The notes under the pieces: model-generated | Told to the model about the DNA's origin: nothing | What the model saw: only the letters and a program-made list of their open reading frames with translations | Databases searched by the model: none | Translations under genes and position numbers: made by a program | Part shown: piece after piece, positions 10,267 through 21,172 of the stretch | Numbering within the stretch: position 1 is the stretch's first letter | How the letters are laid out: every line of letters begins with the position of its first letter | Assembly: GCA_019449655.1 (NCBI GenBank) | Contig: JAHQXD010000001.1 | Location: forward strand, 523,562 to 587,561 | DNA length: 64,000 nt | Direction of reading: 5' to 3' | DNA from: Ferrigenium straubiae | GTDB lineage: Bacteria; Pseudomonadota; Gammaproteobacteria; Burkholderiales; Gallionellaceae

Positions 10267-11223
10267 TCAGACAATGCGGTTGCGCGACTCGCTTCTGTAG
10301 AAGGCTTCAATATTCAGGATGATTTCTCCGGCCAGCCGCGCCAAGGACTGCTGGCTGGCCCAGGCGACATGTGGCGTGAGGATACAGTTCGCGCCGGCCG
10401 CTTCCAGCAGCGGATTACCCGCGCGCGGCGGCTCATTGGTGAGCACGTCCACCCCTGCCCCGCCGATGCGCTTCTCGCGCAAGGCCTGTGCCAGTGCGGC
10501 CTCGTCCACCACCCCGCCGCGCGCGAGGTTGAGCAGGATCGCGGTCGGCTTCATCCGGCGCAGCTCCGGTTCCGCAATCAGATTGCGCGTCTCCGGCGTG
10601 AGCGGGCAATGCAGCGAGACCGCATCGGATTCTTCCAGCATCTGGTTGAACGGCACGCGCCCTGCGCGGATGGCTGTCGCATCCTTGCGTTCCGCGACCA
10701 GCACCCTCATGCCGAAGGCCTCCGCGATGCGCGCCACGGCCTGGCCGATGTGGCCATAGCCGAAGATGCCGAGCGTGCTGCCGTTGAGGTCGTGCAACGG
10801 ATGGCTCAGCAGCGCGAAATGTTCCGAGCGCTGCCAGGCTCCGGCAACGATGTCCGCATGATAGCTGTGGATTTGCCGTCGCAACGCGAGCAACAGCGCG
10901 AACACATGCTCCGCAACCGAATGCGTGGAATAGCCGCTGACGTTGCACACTGCGATGCCGTGCGCGCGACAGTAATCCAGATCGACGTTGTTGGTGCCTG
11001 TGGCCGCCACCGCGATGAGTTTCAATCGCGGCAGTTGCGCAAGCTCCGCCGCCATCAGCGGCACCTTGTTGGAGATCGCCACCTCTGCATTTTTCAGGCG
11101 CTCCACGACCTGCTCGCGCGCCGTAACCTCATGCTCACACCATTGCAGCGGTAGCGCGGGCGGGCGCATCGCGACCGGCAGCGTGCCGCGGTCGAGGAAG
11201 ACGATATGGGAGGGAGGATTCAT
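10267..11223 (-). CDS. D-isomer specific 2-hydroxyacid dehydrogenase
   Basis: A 318-residue NAD(P)-dependent dehydrogenase resembling glycerate dehydrogenase (HprA) and related enzymes. It has the Rossmann motif GIFGYGHIGQA, substrate/cofactor segments ATGTNNVDLDYCR and LNLARGGVVDEAAL, and the catalytic His region LTPHVAWAS. Arg and Glu positions (ARGG, TNEPP) are also present. Exact substrate cannot be read from sequence. It lies alone on the minus strand next to the IS30-disrupted locus. Confidence 0.88.
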   Translation of the reverse strand: MNPPSHIVFLDRGTLPVAMRPPALPLQWCEHEVTAREQVVERLKNAEVAISNKVPLMAAELAQLPRLKLIAVAATGTNNVDLDYCRAHGIAVCNVSGYSTHSVAEHVFALLLALRRQIHSYHADIVAGAWQRSEHFALLSHPLHDLNGSTLGIFGYGHIGQAVARIAEAFGMRVLVAERKDATAIRAGRVPFNQMLEESDAVSLHCPLTPETRNLIAEPELRRMKPTAILLNLARGGVVDEAALAQALREKRIGGAGVDVLTNEPPRAGNPLLEAAGANCILTPHVAWASQQSLARLAGEIILNIEAFYRSESRNRIV

Positions 11224-11565
11224 GCAAGCCGTTCGAAGAAAGGTTGGAATTCATTATCCCAGATTGCGCAGCCCCCATGATTGGCCTTGTAACGGATGCA
11301 GGCGTCGGATAATCTGCACCCATCAACAAGTTAGTAATCTGAATAGCTTTTTAGAGGAAACATCATGCTCATCCGCAACTTTGGTCATCTGTGGGAACGT
11401 CGTTACGTGTTTTGGGGGCATGGTGGAGTAAAGGGGCACCTGCGTGGCTATCGCACCCCAACGGATGTCGGCTCCGATTTTCGTACCCAAATTGGTATCT
11501 ACATTCTCTTCGACAAGAACTATGTGCCCGTTTATGTTGGACAGACCGGCAAGGGGTGGGGGTGC

Positions 11566-12788
11566 GGATTCAACCCGTCGATGCAACACACTAAACTTTG
11601 CGAAAGCGAAAGGAGTGTTGCAGATGAAACAAAGACCTCGCATTCATTACACTGAATCCCAGAAGGCGCTGATGTGGGATCGCTGGCAGAAAGGCGATTC
11701 CCTTCAGCAGATCGCGCAGCTGTTTGATCGATACCATTCATCAATCGAGCGAATTTTGTCTGAGGCCGGCGGCATTCGGCCGATTCCTCGACGTCGTTCG
11801 AGACTGGCACTAACCTTGTCTGAACGTGAAGAAATCTCTCGATCAGTCGTTGCAGGGGATTCAATCCGCTCTATCGCCAAGAAGCTTGGCCGTGCCGCTT
11901 CGACAATTAGTCGAGAGATCGAACGTAACGGTGATCGAAAGAGCTATCGCGCAAGCCAGGCCGACCAGGCTGCCTGGGAGCGTGCGCATCGCCCCCAACC
12001 TTGTAAACTGGTGAAGAACCGCGCGATGGCACATATCGTGGCAGGCAAACTGAAAATGGCATGGTCACCGGAGCAGATTGCCGGATGGCTAAAATGCACC
12101 TATCCAGATGACGAGGACTATCAGGTGTCACACGAGACCATCTATCGCAGCCTCTACATCCAGGCCAGAGGCGCATTGAAGAAGGAACTTCTGGCCCACC
12201 TGCGGCGCACGCGAGTCATGCGCCGTTCGCGGCATCATACGCAGAAGACGGATAATCATGGCCGAATCACCGATGCGGTATCGATTAGCGAGCGTCCGGC
12301 CACGGCAGAAGACCGGGCAGTGCCAGGCCACTGGGAGGGCGACCTGCTGTGTGGGACTTTAAGTAGCCAGATTGCGACACTTGTTGAGCGCCAGACACGC
12401 TATGTGATGTTGGTGAAGGTGGCAGGAAAAGATACCGAGACCGTCATAAATGCATTGATCAAACATGCTCACAAGCTGCCGCAGGAACTTTACAAATCGC
12501 TGACGTGGGATCGAGGTAAGGAGATGGCGGACCACAAGCGCTTTACCTTGGCGACCGACATCAAGGTCTATTTCTGTGACCCTCAGAATCCTTGGCAGCG
12601 CGGGACGAATGAAAATACCAATGGATTGTTGAGACAGTACTTCCCAAAAGGGATGGACATCTCCGGATACACGCAAGCACAGCTAAATGGCGTGGCGAGG
12701 AAGCTAAATGAACGTCCAAGGAAGACGCTAAACTACGAAACACCGGCTGAACGATTTAACCAACTTGTTGCATCGACGGGTTGAATCC
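11566..12788 (+). mobile_element. IS30-family insertion sequence, complete
   Basis: The element is 1223 bp. Its ends are perfect 23-bp inverted repeats beginning GGATTCAACC (11566-11588, and reversed at 12766-12788). It is flanked by a 2-bp direct repeat GC (11564-11565 and 12789-12790), the short target duplication typical of IS30. It carries one intact transposase whose stop codon lies inside the right inverted repeat. Perfect ends, an intact ORF and a host frame that re-closes exactly all indicate a recent insertion. Confidence 0.93.
11624..12784 (+). CDS. IS30-family DDE transposase
   Basis: A 386-residue transposase, the normal size for IS30. An N-terminal helix-turn-helix (MKQRPRIHYTESQKALMWDRWQKG, then SIRSIAKKLGRAASTISREIERNG) binds the terminal repeats. 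The DDE core shows GHWEGDLLCG (first Asp), SLTWDRGKEM (second Asp) and GTNENTNGLLRQYFPKG (Glu). The ATG at 11624 is preceded by AGGAG. The open frame extends upstream through the host gene, but that part is outside the element and is not transposase. Confidence 0.95.
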   Translation: MKQRPRIHYTESQKALMWDRWQKGDSLQQIAQLFDRYHSSIERILSEAGGIRPIPRRRSRLALTLSEREEISRSVVAGDSIRSIAKKLGRAASTISREIERNGDRKSYRASQADQAAWERAHRPQPCKLVKNRAMAHIVAGKLKMAWSPEQIAGWLKCTYPDDEDYQVSHETIYRSLYIQARGALKKELLAHLRRTRVMRRSRHHTQKTDNHGRITDAVSISERPATAEDRAVPGHWEGDLLCGTLSSQIATLVERQTRYVMLVKVAGKDTETVINALIKHAHKLPQELYKSLTWDRGKEMADHKRFTLATDIKVYFCDPQNPWQRGTNENTNGLLRQYFPKGMDISGYTQAQLNGVARKLNERPRKTLNYETPAERFNQLVASTG

Positions 12789-13262
12789 GCAGGCACCAGC
12801 GGCTATTCGCTCGATTACGCCAGCATCAACGTGACCACCTATGGAACCGATGGGAATATTTCTCGTGGTTTGGATTTCGTCGCGTCAATCCCGGGAACGG
12901 CAATTTGTCCGAGTTTGACCACCCGGAGAAGGTGTTTAAGGCAGCGGGTGCGTCACTACTCAATGAGATTGAAGGCGCACTTCTTGTAGCACTCGAACCC
13001 CGAATCAACAAACAAGGACCTCGCTGGAGTGACGTCGATGAGTACTTTCAATTTGTCGAAAAGGAGCTTGAAGAACGCAGCGTCTCTGAGGCGCTAAAGA
13101 AAATTGAGTTTCTTCAACAATCCATCGATCAACTGAGGGTGAAGAAATAACAACGCTCTCCAACTTTATAATAGGTGCGGTCAGGTTAGCTCAACCACGA
13201 TTTTCATAGCCTCGTTAGAACTCCCACACTTTTTGCTACGATGCCCGTAAGGAGATATAGCC

Positions 13263-13424
13263 ATGAACTCAAACTACACTGCCGTAATTAAACAGGATGC
13301 CGGCTGGTGGATAGGCTGGATCGAAGAAGTGTCCGGCGTGAATTGCCAGGAAGCTTCGCGCGAGAAGTTGTTGGAGTCTCTCCGGGAAACGTTGGCCGAG
13401 ACAATCGAATTAAACAGGCACTGA
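13263..13424 (+). CDS. HicB-like antitoxin-family small protein, orphan
   Basis: A 53-residue protein starting MNSNYTAVIKQDAGWWIGWIEEVSGV after AAGGAG. The Y-T-A-V-I-x-x-D-x-x-W-x-x-x-W/Y-x-x-E-x-x-G pattern and the following helix (SREKLLESLRETLAETIE) match the HicB/UPF0150 partial RNase-H fold. HicB usually neutralises a HicA ribonuclease, but no HicA-like frame is visible on either side (13151-13262 or 13425-13622). It has no C-terminal DNA-binding domain. It may be a solitary remnant or a stand-alone regulator. Confidence 0.7.
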   Translation: MNSNYTAVIKQDAGWWIGWIEEVSGVNCQEASREKLLESLRETLAETIELNRH

Positions 13425-13430
13425 ACAAGT

Positions 13431-13490
13431 CGTCACACCGGCGAAGGCCGGTATCGAAATACTGGATTCCGGCTTCCGCCGGAATGACGA
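13431..13490. repeat. Dispersed palindromic repeat (CCGGCGAAGGCCGG type)
   Basis: A REP-like intergenic element: CACACCGGCGAAGGCCGG is followed by GGATTCCGGCTTCCGCCGGAATGACG, two overlapping palindromic parts. It resembles the GGATTCCxGCxTxCGCxGGAATGAC elements common between genes in many proteobacteria. It is non-coding and lies directly after the HicB-like gene. Confidence 0.6.
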
Positions 13491-13580
13491 AATGGGGCTA
13501 TGTCGATTAGCAGGCGTAAGTCGGGTTCCCCCTTCTGGGACAAGAGCGCAGCAAAGCAACCCGACACCATTCAATAACCA

Positions 13581-13618
13581 GTCGGGTTACGCCCGCATGC
13601 GGGCTAACCCGACCTACG
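13581..13618. repeat. GTCGGGTTA palindromic repeat, copy 1
   Basis: A near-perfect inverted repeat: GTCGGGTTA, an inner GCCCGCATGCGGGC, then TAACCCGAC and CTACG. A second copy with two changes is at 15599-15641. A looser related stretch (GTCGGGTTCC ... AACCCGAC) lies just upstream at about 13513-13565. It is intergenic between hicB-like and typA. Confidence 0.7.
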
Positions 13619-13622
13619 ATTG

Positions 13623-15443
<1,821 letters not shown>

Positions 15444-15530
15444 GGAAACTACCTGTGCTGAATTCAAAGGGCGCGCATTCTAACACAAGGGGCGGAGCTA
15501 CCCCGCATGAACCTGAAAAAGCGATCAACC

Positions 15531-15675
15531 ACGAAGATCACGAAGGCCACGAAGCGGCCGTGGCGCACCATAGGCCATCGGGCACCCACGACCGATTCGT
15601 CGGGTTACGCCCGCATCCGGGCTAATCCGACCTACGATTGCTTTTCTTCGTGTACTCCGTGTCCTTCGTGGTGAA
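15531..15675. repeat. CACGAAG palindromic repeat, copy 2, with nested repeat
   Basis: Left arm: CCACGAAGATCACGAAGGCCACGAAG style units at about 15531-15556. Right arm: CTTCGTG units at about 15645-15675. The loop between them carries the GTCGGGTTA palindrome (15599-15641), as if one repeat had been inserted into another. This fills most of the 243-bp typA-htpG gap; no gene is present there. Confidence 0.72.
15599..15641. repeat. GTCGGGTTA palindromic repeat, copy 2
   Basis: Nearly identical to 13581-13621: GTCGGGTTACGCCCGCAT is followed by CCGGGCTAATCCGACCTACG. The left half is unchanged and two bases in the right half differ, which weakens the hairpin. It is nested in the CACGAAG repeat at 15531-15675. 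Confidence 0.7.
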
Positions 15676-15686
15676 TGGTTCGGAAA

Positions 15687-17588
15687 TCAGCCGTTCAGTT
15701 CCAACATCAACTGGTTGACGCGCTTGACGAAGGTTGCCGGGTCATCGAGCTGGCCGCCCTCGGCCAGCAGGGCCTGGTCGAACAGCACCGCTGCCCAGTC
15801 GTCGAAGCGCTTTTCCTCGGATTTGAGGCGCAGCACCACCGGGTGCTGCGGGTTGATCTCGAGGATCGGCTGCGAGGTCGGCATCGTCTGCCCAGCCGCC
15901 TTGAGCATGCGCGCGAGGTTGCCGCTCAGGTCGTGTTCCTCGGCCACGAGGCAGGCGGGCGAATCGGTCAGGCGGTGCGTGACGCGCACTTCCTTGACCC
16001 GGTCGGCCAGGCTGTTTTTGATCTTTTCGGCCAGCGGCTTGAATTCGTCGGCCTCCTTTTCCTGCGCCAGCTTCTCGGCCTCGTCCTCGAGCTTACCGAG
16101 ATCGAGCCCGCCCTTGGCTACCGAGGCGAGCGGCTTACCCTCGAACTCGGTGAGATAGCTCATCGCCCACTCGTCCACACGGTCGGACATCAGCAGCACC
16201 TCGATGCCCTTCTTGCGGAACACCTCCAGATGCGGGCTGTTCTTCGCCGCGTTGAAGGTCTCGGCGGTGACATAGTAGATCTTCTCCTGCCCTTCCTTCA
16301 TGCGGGCTATGTAATCCTTCAGCGACACGGTCTCGTCCGGCGTGTCGGCATACGTCGAGGCGAAGCGCAGCAAGCCGGCAATCTTGTCCTTGTTCGCGTG
16401 ATCCTCGCCGATGCCCTCCTTGAGCGCCTTGCCGAATTCGCCCCAGAAGGTCGCGTATTTCTCCTTGTCGTTCTCGGCCATATCCGCCAGCAGCCCGAGC
16501 ACCTTGCCGGTGCAGCCCTTGCGGATCGCCTCGATATCCTTCGATTCCTGCAGGATCTCGCGCGACACGTTGAGCGGCAGGTCCGCCGAATCGACCACGC
16601 CGCGCACGAAGCGCAGGTACAGCGGCATCAACTGCTCGGCGTCATCCATGATGAACACGCGCCGCACGTAAAGCTTGATGCCGTGGCGGGACTGGCGGTC
16701 CCACATATCGAACGGCGCATGCGCCGGGATGTACAGCAGTTGCGTGTATTCCTGGCGGCCCTCGACGCGGGCGTGGCTCCAGGCCAGCGGGTCGTCGTAG
16801 TCGTGCCCGACATGCTTGTAGAATTCCTTGTACTGCTCGTCGCTGATCTCGTTCTTGCTGCGCGCCCACAGGGCCGATGCCTGGTTGACCGTTTCGTCCT
16901 CGGCGGTGACTTCCTGCTTGCCGTCCTTCCACTCCGCCTTCTTCATCAGGATGGGCTGAACGATGTGGTTGGAGTACTTGCGCACGATGTCGCGCAGCTT
17001 GTAGCCTTCCAGAAGGTCGTCCTGGCCCTCGCGCAGGTGCAGCGTGATCTCGGTGCCGCGCGTGGCCCTCTCCACCATCTCGATGGAGAACTCGCCGCCG
17101 CCGTCGGATTCCCAGCGCACACCCTGGTCGGCGTTCTCACCAGCGCGGCGCGTGAGCACCGTCACCTTGTCCGCAACGATGAACGCGGAATAGAAACCCA
17201 CGCCGAACTGGCCGATCAGGTGCGCGTCCTTCTGCTGGTCGCCGGACAGCCGCGAGAAGAATTCGCGTGTGCCCGACTTGGCGATGGTGCCGAGGTTGCT
17301 GATCACCTCGTCGCGGTTCATGCCGATGCCGCTGTCGGCAATGGTCAGCGTGCGCGCAGCCTTGTCGTAGGCGATGCGGATACTCATATCCGATTCATTT
17401 TCGAACAAGGCCGCGTTGTGCAGCCCCTCGAAGCGCAGCTTGTCGCAGGCGTCGGAAGCGTTGGAAACCAGTTCGCGCAGAAAAATCTCGCGGTTGGAAT
17501 ACAGCGAATGGATCATCAATTGCAGCAGCTGCTTCACCTCGGCCTGGAAGCCCATGGTTTCACGGTTGAGGGTGGCGTTTTCGGTCAT
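15687..17588 (-). CDS. htpG: Molecular chaperone HtpG (Hsp90 family)
   Basis: A 633-residue ATP-dependent chaperone dimer. The N-terminal GHKL ATPase shows [34 protein letters not shown] and [17 protein letters not shown]. The middle domain has [23 protein letters not shown] and DVREILQ-like elements, and the C-terminal dimerisation domain is complete. Length and motifs match bacterial HtpG. It starts at ATG 17588 and lies 98 bp from the preceding diguanylate cyclase stop; both genes run on the minus strand. Confidence 0.97.
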   Translation of the reverse strand: MTENATLNRETMGFQAEVKQLLQLMIHSLYSNREIFLRELVSNASDACDKLRFEGLHNAALFENESDMSIRIAYDKAARTLTIADSGIGMNRDEVISNLGTIAKSGTREFFSRLSGDQQKDAHLIGQFGVGFYSAFIVADKVTVLTRRAGENADQGVRWESDGGGEFSIEMVERATRGTEITLHLREGQDDLLEGYKLRDIVRKYSNHIVQPILMKKAEWKDGKQEVTAEDETVNQASALWARSKNEISDEQYKEFYKHVGHDYDDPLAWSHARVEGRQEYTQLLYIPAHAPFDMWDRQSRHGIKLYVRRVFIMDDAEQLMPLYLRFVRGVVDSADLPLNVSREILQESKDIEAIRKGCTGKVLGLLADMAENDKEKYATFWGEFGKALKEGIGEDHANKDKIAGLLRFASTYADTPDETVSLKDYIARMKEGQEKIYYVTAETFNAAKNSPHLEVFRKKGIEVLLMSDRVDEWAMSYLTEFEGKPLASVAKGGLDLGKLEDEAEKLAQEKEADEFKPLAEKIKNSLADRVKEVRVTHRLTDSPACLVAEEHDLSGNLARMLKAAGQTMPTSQPILEINPQHPVVLRLKSEEKRFDDWAAVLFDQALLAEGGQLDDPATFVKRVNQLMLELNG

Positions 17589-17667
17589 GTTTGCTCCGGT
17601 TTGTTGTTAGAAGGCAACCCACCATTTGGGGATTATCCGGAAGTTTTTCAAGAGGCGGCGCCGGGAA

Positions 17668-20493
17668 TCACGAGCCGTAGAAATGCACCCGGTTGCGCCC
17701 ACCCTCTTTCGCCCGGTACATCGCCAGATCCGCCCATTTGATGAGATTTTCCGGGCCGGCCTCGTCGCCGATAAACAGCGTCACGCCGATACTCGACGTG
17801 CAGTGATGCTCGACAATAGTTTCTGCGTGGCCCTCCCGCTTGAATTGCAGGATATAAGGCTCGGCCAGGATGGTGCGGATTTTCTCCGCAACCACGCGCG
17901 CCTGCGAGATGGATCCGGTTCTATCCTCATCCAGCTCGCCGAGCATCACCACAAATTCATCGCCGCCAAAGCGCGCGACAGTGTCCGCCTTGCGCACACA
18001 GCCGGTAATACGGCGCGCCGCTTCCACCAGCAGCGAATCGCCCACCTCATGGCCATACGTATCATTGAGGGGTTTGAAGTTATCCAGGTCGAAGAACATC
18101 AATGCGCCATACAGGCCGCTGCGTTTGCTGGTAGCCATTGCCTGCCTGAGCCGGTCGTCGAGCAGACGGCGGTTGGGCAACTCGGTCAATGCGTCGTAGA
18201 AAGCCAGGTTGCGTATCTGCTCCTCGGCCTGCTTGCGCTCGGTAATATCGCGTGCAAAACCGACCGTGCCCAGTAAATTGCCGTTCTCGTCGATGACCGG
18301 ACTCTTGAAGGTTTCCACCCAGAGCATCCTGTCGCCGTCAAGCGATGGCTCCTCAATGCGCTGCTGCTGGCACGAGGCCATTACCTCGGCATCGTTGGCG
18401 CGGTACTTCTCCGCCAGTTCTTTGGGCCACAGGTCGAAATCGGTCAAACCCACGACCTGCAGGGTATCTTCAAGCCGGGCATGAGCGGCATAAGCCTTGT
18501 TTACCTTGAGGTAGCGGCCTGCAGGGTCTTTCAGCCATGTCAGATAGGGTGAATTATCCAGGATGGCGCGCTGGTTCGCTTCGCTTTTCCGGAGGCGTTC
18601 TTCTCCTGCCTTGCGCTCGGTGATGTCATGAATCGTTCCCAGCATGCGGACCGGCTGATCTTTTGCATCGAATTCGACCTTTCCGGTTACATGGCATGCC
18701 AGTTCCTTGCCGCTGTCAGCAACGATCCGGCAATCCATGGCATACGCTTTTCTGTCGCGCAGGGCCGCCCGGACGGCATTATCGAGAGATTCCCTGTCGT
18801 CCGGATGCACCTTGCCCAGAAATAACTCATAGGAAGGCGCGACCGAACCCGGCGCAAACCCCATAAGGCGGAATGTTTCATCGCTCCAGACCAGATCGCC
18901 CGTAGCCGGGTTCCAGTCCCAGGTTCCGACTTTTCCAATCGCCGTGGCGAAATCGTAGCGTTCCTTGGTCTGTTTCAGCTCATCTTCGATTTTCTTGCGC
19001 TCGGTGATGTCTTCGGTAATGCCCATCAGCTTCAGCACCTTGCCGCCTTCATCCTTGATCGGGATGAAGCAAGACTTGAAATGCCGCGACATATCGCCGG
19101 CAGCAACAAATTCAAAATAACTTGAGGTTCCGTTGGAGATGGCGTCCTGCATAAGCGCGCTAACGCTCTCAGCATCCTGCCGGCTTACCGCACCAAGATA
19201 CGACAAGCCACAGACATTTCTGGCATCCTTCAGGCCGAGCATATCAAGCCCTGCCCTGTTCATGGACTGGATACGCCCTTCCAGATCGATCTCGTGGATG
19301 CAGAGCGGTGAGGACTCGACCAGCAGCCGGTAGCGGTGCTCGCTGGTGCGCAACGCTTCTTCGACCCGCTTGCGCTCGGTGATGTCCTGCACCGTGCCGA
19401 TACCGGTAAGCGGCCTGCCTTCTGGATCACGCTCAATCCGCGCACGCTCCCTCACCCAGCGTTCCTTCCCATCGACCGCGATGCGATGTTCGATGTCATA
19501 GGGAGTGCCAGCCATCGCCTCGCCCCATGCCCTGAGCACAAAATCGCGGTCATCGGGATGAACGATCGCGACAAAGGTTTCCATGTTGATAGCATCCTGT
19601 TGCGGGGTGCCGAATATGCGATAGGCCTCCGACGACCACTCCAGCCGGTTGGCAGGAATATCCAGAAACCAGCTGCCGATCTGTGCAACGGATTGGGCAA
19701 CACTGAGAGTTTCCTCGCTATGGCGCAGCGCCGTTTCCAATTGCTTGTGCTCGGTGATGTCCCGCATGGTGACGAGCACGCCGTTGATCGCCGGATTGGC
19801 AAACAAATTTACACCGGTACTCTCCACATCGATCCAGCGGCCATCCTTGTGACTGACGCGGTACCGGGTCGTGTACGGCTCGCCGGGGTGCTCCATCACA
19901 TAGCGCTGCGCGTTGATCACGGCATTCATGTCGTCCGGGTGGATGACCAGGGCGCTTGGCCGACCGACCAGTTCCACGGGCAAGATGCCCAGCAGACGCG
20001 TGACGCTGGGCGATACATAGGCCATGTTCAGGTTCGCATCGATCAGCCAGACGGTGTCGGAGATGTTGTCCAGATAGGCACGCAGTTTCTCCTCGCTTTG
20101 CCGGAGGCGCTCCTCGCCGTTCTTGCTCTCGGTGATGTCGGTGAGGAAACCTTGCCAGAGCGTGGAGCCGTCCGCCTCGCGCTGCGGCAGCCCGTTGCCG
20201 CGCAGCCAGCGCACCGTGCCGTCGTCGAACTTCAGGCGGTATTCATGCTGGAACGGCGTCAGGTCCTGTGCCGAGGCGCGGATGGAGGCCATGAGCCCCT
20301 CCCTGTCCTCCGGGTGGACAGGGAGGAACATCCTGGAGGCATCTTCGCGAAGTTCCGCAGGGTCGAGCCGGAACAACTCGTATATCTCGCGGGTGGCCTC
20401 GCTGGCGCAGGGAACGCAGGTGCTGCCATCCGGGCGCAAGCGGAACTGGTAGACGATTCCCGGCATCAGGTTGATGATTTTTTGAAGGTCCAT
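17668..20493 (-). CDS. Six-PAS diguanylate cyclase
   Basis: A 941-residue cytoplasmic sensor enzyme. Six PAS/PAC modules of about 125 residues are each closed by a DITE(R/H/S)K linker (GFLTDITESK, VTMRDITEHK, GTVQDITERK, GITEDITERK, GTIHDITERK, GFARDITERK). They are followed by a GGDEF domain: FYDALTELPNRRLLDDRL, MFFDLDNFKPLNDTYGHEVGD and the active site RFGGDEFVVML. The inhibitory I-site RxxD is present (RKAD). It would make c-di-GMP from GTP in response to ligands or redox cues. No membrane segment or EAL domain is seen. A receiver gene is divergent, 220 bp away. Confidence 0.92.
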   Translation of the reverse strand: MDLQKIINLMPGIVYQFRLRPDGSTCVPCASEATREIYELFRLDPAELREDASRMFLPVHPEDREGLMASIRASAQDLTPFQHEYRLKFDDGTVRWLRGNGLPQREADGSTLWQGFLTDITESKNGEERLRQSEEKLRAYLDNISDTVWLIDANLNMAYVSPSVTRLLGILPVELVGRPSALVIHPDDMNAVINAQRYVMEHPGEPYTTRYRVSHKDGRWIDVESTGVNLFANPAINGVLVTMRDITEHKQLETALRHSEETLSVAQSVAQIGSWFLDIPANRLEWSSEAYRIFGTPQQDAINMETFVAIVHPDDRDFVLRAWGEAMAGTPYDIEHRIAVDGKERWVRERARIERDPEGRPLTGIGTVQDITERKRVEEALRTSEHRYRLLVESSPLCIHEIDLEGRIQSMNRAGLDMLGLKDARNVCGLSYLGAVSRQDAESVSALMQDAISNGTSSYFEFVAAGDMSRHFKSCFIPIKDEGGKVLKLMGITEDITERKKIEDELKQTKERYDFATAIGKVGTWDWNPATGDLVWSDETFRLMGFAPGSVAPSYELFLGKVHPDDRESLDNAVRAALRDRKAYAMDCRIVADSGKELACHVTGKVEFDAKDQPVRMLGTIHDITERKAGEERLRKSEANQRAILDNSPYLTWLKDPAGRYLKVNKAYAAHARLEDTLQVVGLTDFDLWPKELAEKYRANDAEVMASCQQQRIEEPSLDGDRMLWVETFKSPVIDENGNLLGTVGFARDITERKQAEEQIRNLAFYDALTELPNRRLLDDRLRQAMATSKRSGLYGALMFFDLDNFKPLNDTYGHEVGDSLLVEAARRITGCVRKADTVARFGGDEFVVMLGELDEDRTGSISQARVVAEKIRTILAEPYILQFKREGHAETIVEHHCTSSIGVTLFIGDEAGPENLIKWADLAMYRAKEGGRNRVHFYGS

Positions 20494-20713
20494 TCTTGCT
20501 TGGTGTGCCGATTCGCCTGCTCAAAAAATAATGCGTGGCGGATTATAACAGCAGGCGCTTCGCAAATTATGTTCGCCACCGCACGTTCGCACAGGTTGCC
20601 GCACCGGGAATCCCACAAAAAAATCAGTGGAATACCCCCGGAAAAATGTTGCGCCCGGAATCAAAACGGGCTTTAATCCGGCCTCATACCGACACTCGAT
20701 ATGCCCTGCATCG

Positions 20714-21172
20714 ATGACAATCCGCCTGTTAGTGACCGATGACCATGAACTGGTTCGCGCGGGACTGGTCCAGTATCTGGGGATGTCACCCGGTATTGAA
20801 GTCATTGCCGACGCAGCCAATGGCGACGAACTGCTGGAAAAGTTGCGCTCAGCCACCCCCGATCTGCTGTTGCTCGATATGTCCATGCCCGGCATATCCG
20901 GCGAGGGTTTGATCGCGCATATCAAGAGCCTCTATCCCGGCCTGCGGATTCTGGTGCTCAGCATGCACAATGAAATCCAGGTCGTATCGCGCGCCATGGG
21001 GGCAGGCGCATCCGGCTATATCACCAAGGACTCCCCGCCGCATGTTCTGCTGGAAGCCATTCGAAAAACCATCGAGACAGGTCTATACCTCAATCCGGCA
21101 ATAGCCGCGCAATTGGCGCATATCGCCACTTCCGAGCCAATCCGCAATACTCCTCCGGAAGCTCCAGCTTAG
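20714..21172 (+). CDS. NarL-type response regulator receiver without output domain
   Basis: A 152-residue protein with a complete receiver: acidic pocket DDH, phosphoacceptor Asp in LLLLDMSMPGISGEG, Thr/Ser at LVLSMH and Lys in YITKDSPP. The sequence is of the NarL/FixJ type, but the LuxR-type helix-turn-helix that normally follows is absent. The last 30 residues (AAQLAHIATSEPIRNTPPEAPA) look unstructured. It may act through protein contacts, perhaps with the divergent diguanylate cyclase. The start at 20714 (MTIRLLVTDDHELV) has no strong ribosome-binding site. Confidence 0.82.
   Translation: MTIRLLVTDDHELVRAGLVQYLGMSPGIEVIADAANGDELLEKLRSATPDLLLLDMSMPGISGEGLIAHIKSLYPGLRILVLSMHNEIQVVSRAMGAGASGYITKDSPPHVLLEAIRKTIETGLYLNPAIAAQLAHIATSEPIRNTPPEAPA

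Larger units (their letters stand above)
11365..13150 (+). pseudogene. GIY-YIG nuclease-family gene split by IS30 insertion
   Basis: The first part (11365-11565, 67 codons) starts after GAGGAAA and contains GIYILFDKNYVPVYVGQTGKG, the GIY and YVG motifs. The rest resumes at 12791. Removing 11566-12790 (element plus one GC target copy) restores one continuous frame of 186 residues. In that frame RLFARLRQHQRDHLWNRWEYF follows the YVG motif, and the catalytic-Glu segment NEIEGALLVALEPRINKQG is present. The ancestor was therefore an intact small GIY-YIG protein of unknown role. The downstream piece could still be made from an internal ATG at 12905, but without the nuclease motifs. Confidence 0.88.

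Noticed and set aside
13151-13262. Search for a HicA toxin gene next to the HicB-like gene
   Set aside because: No open frame of suitable length or HicA-like sequence in either flank.
15675-17741. Long open frame on the plus strand (688 codons) opposite htpG
   Set aside because: It is a codon-bias shadow of htpG in GC-rich DNA; no protein-like motifs and no ribosome site. Similar long antisense frames over infB (2484-3650), the PKD gene (27558-29276) and the oxidase (52756-54396) were rejected for the same reason.
18236-20140. Six recurring GCTCGGTGATGTC-like words about 380 bp apart
   Set aside because: They encode the conserved DITER linker of successive PAS domains, not a regulatory repeat.
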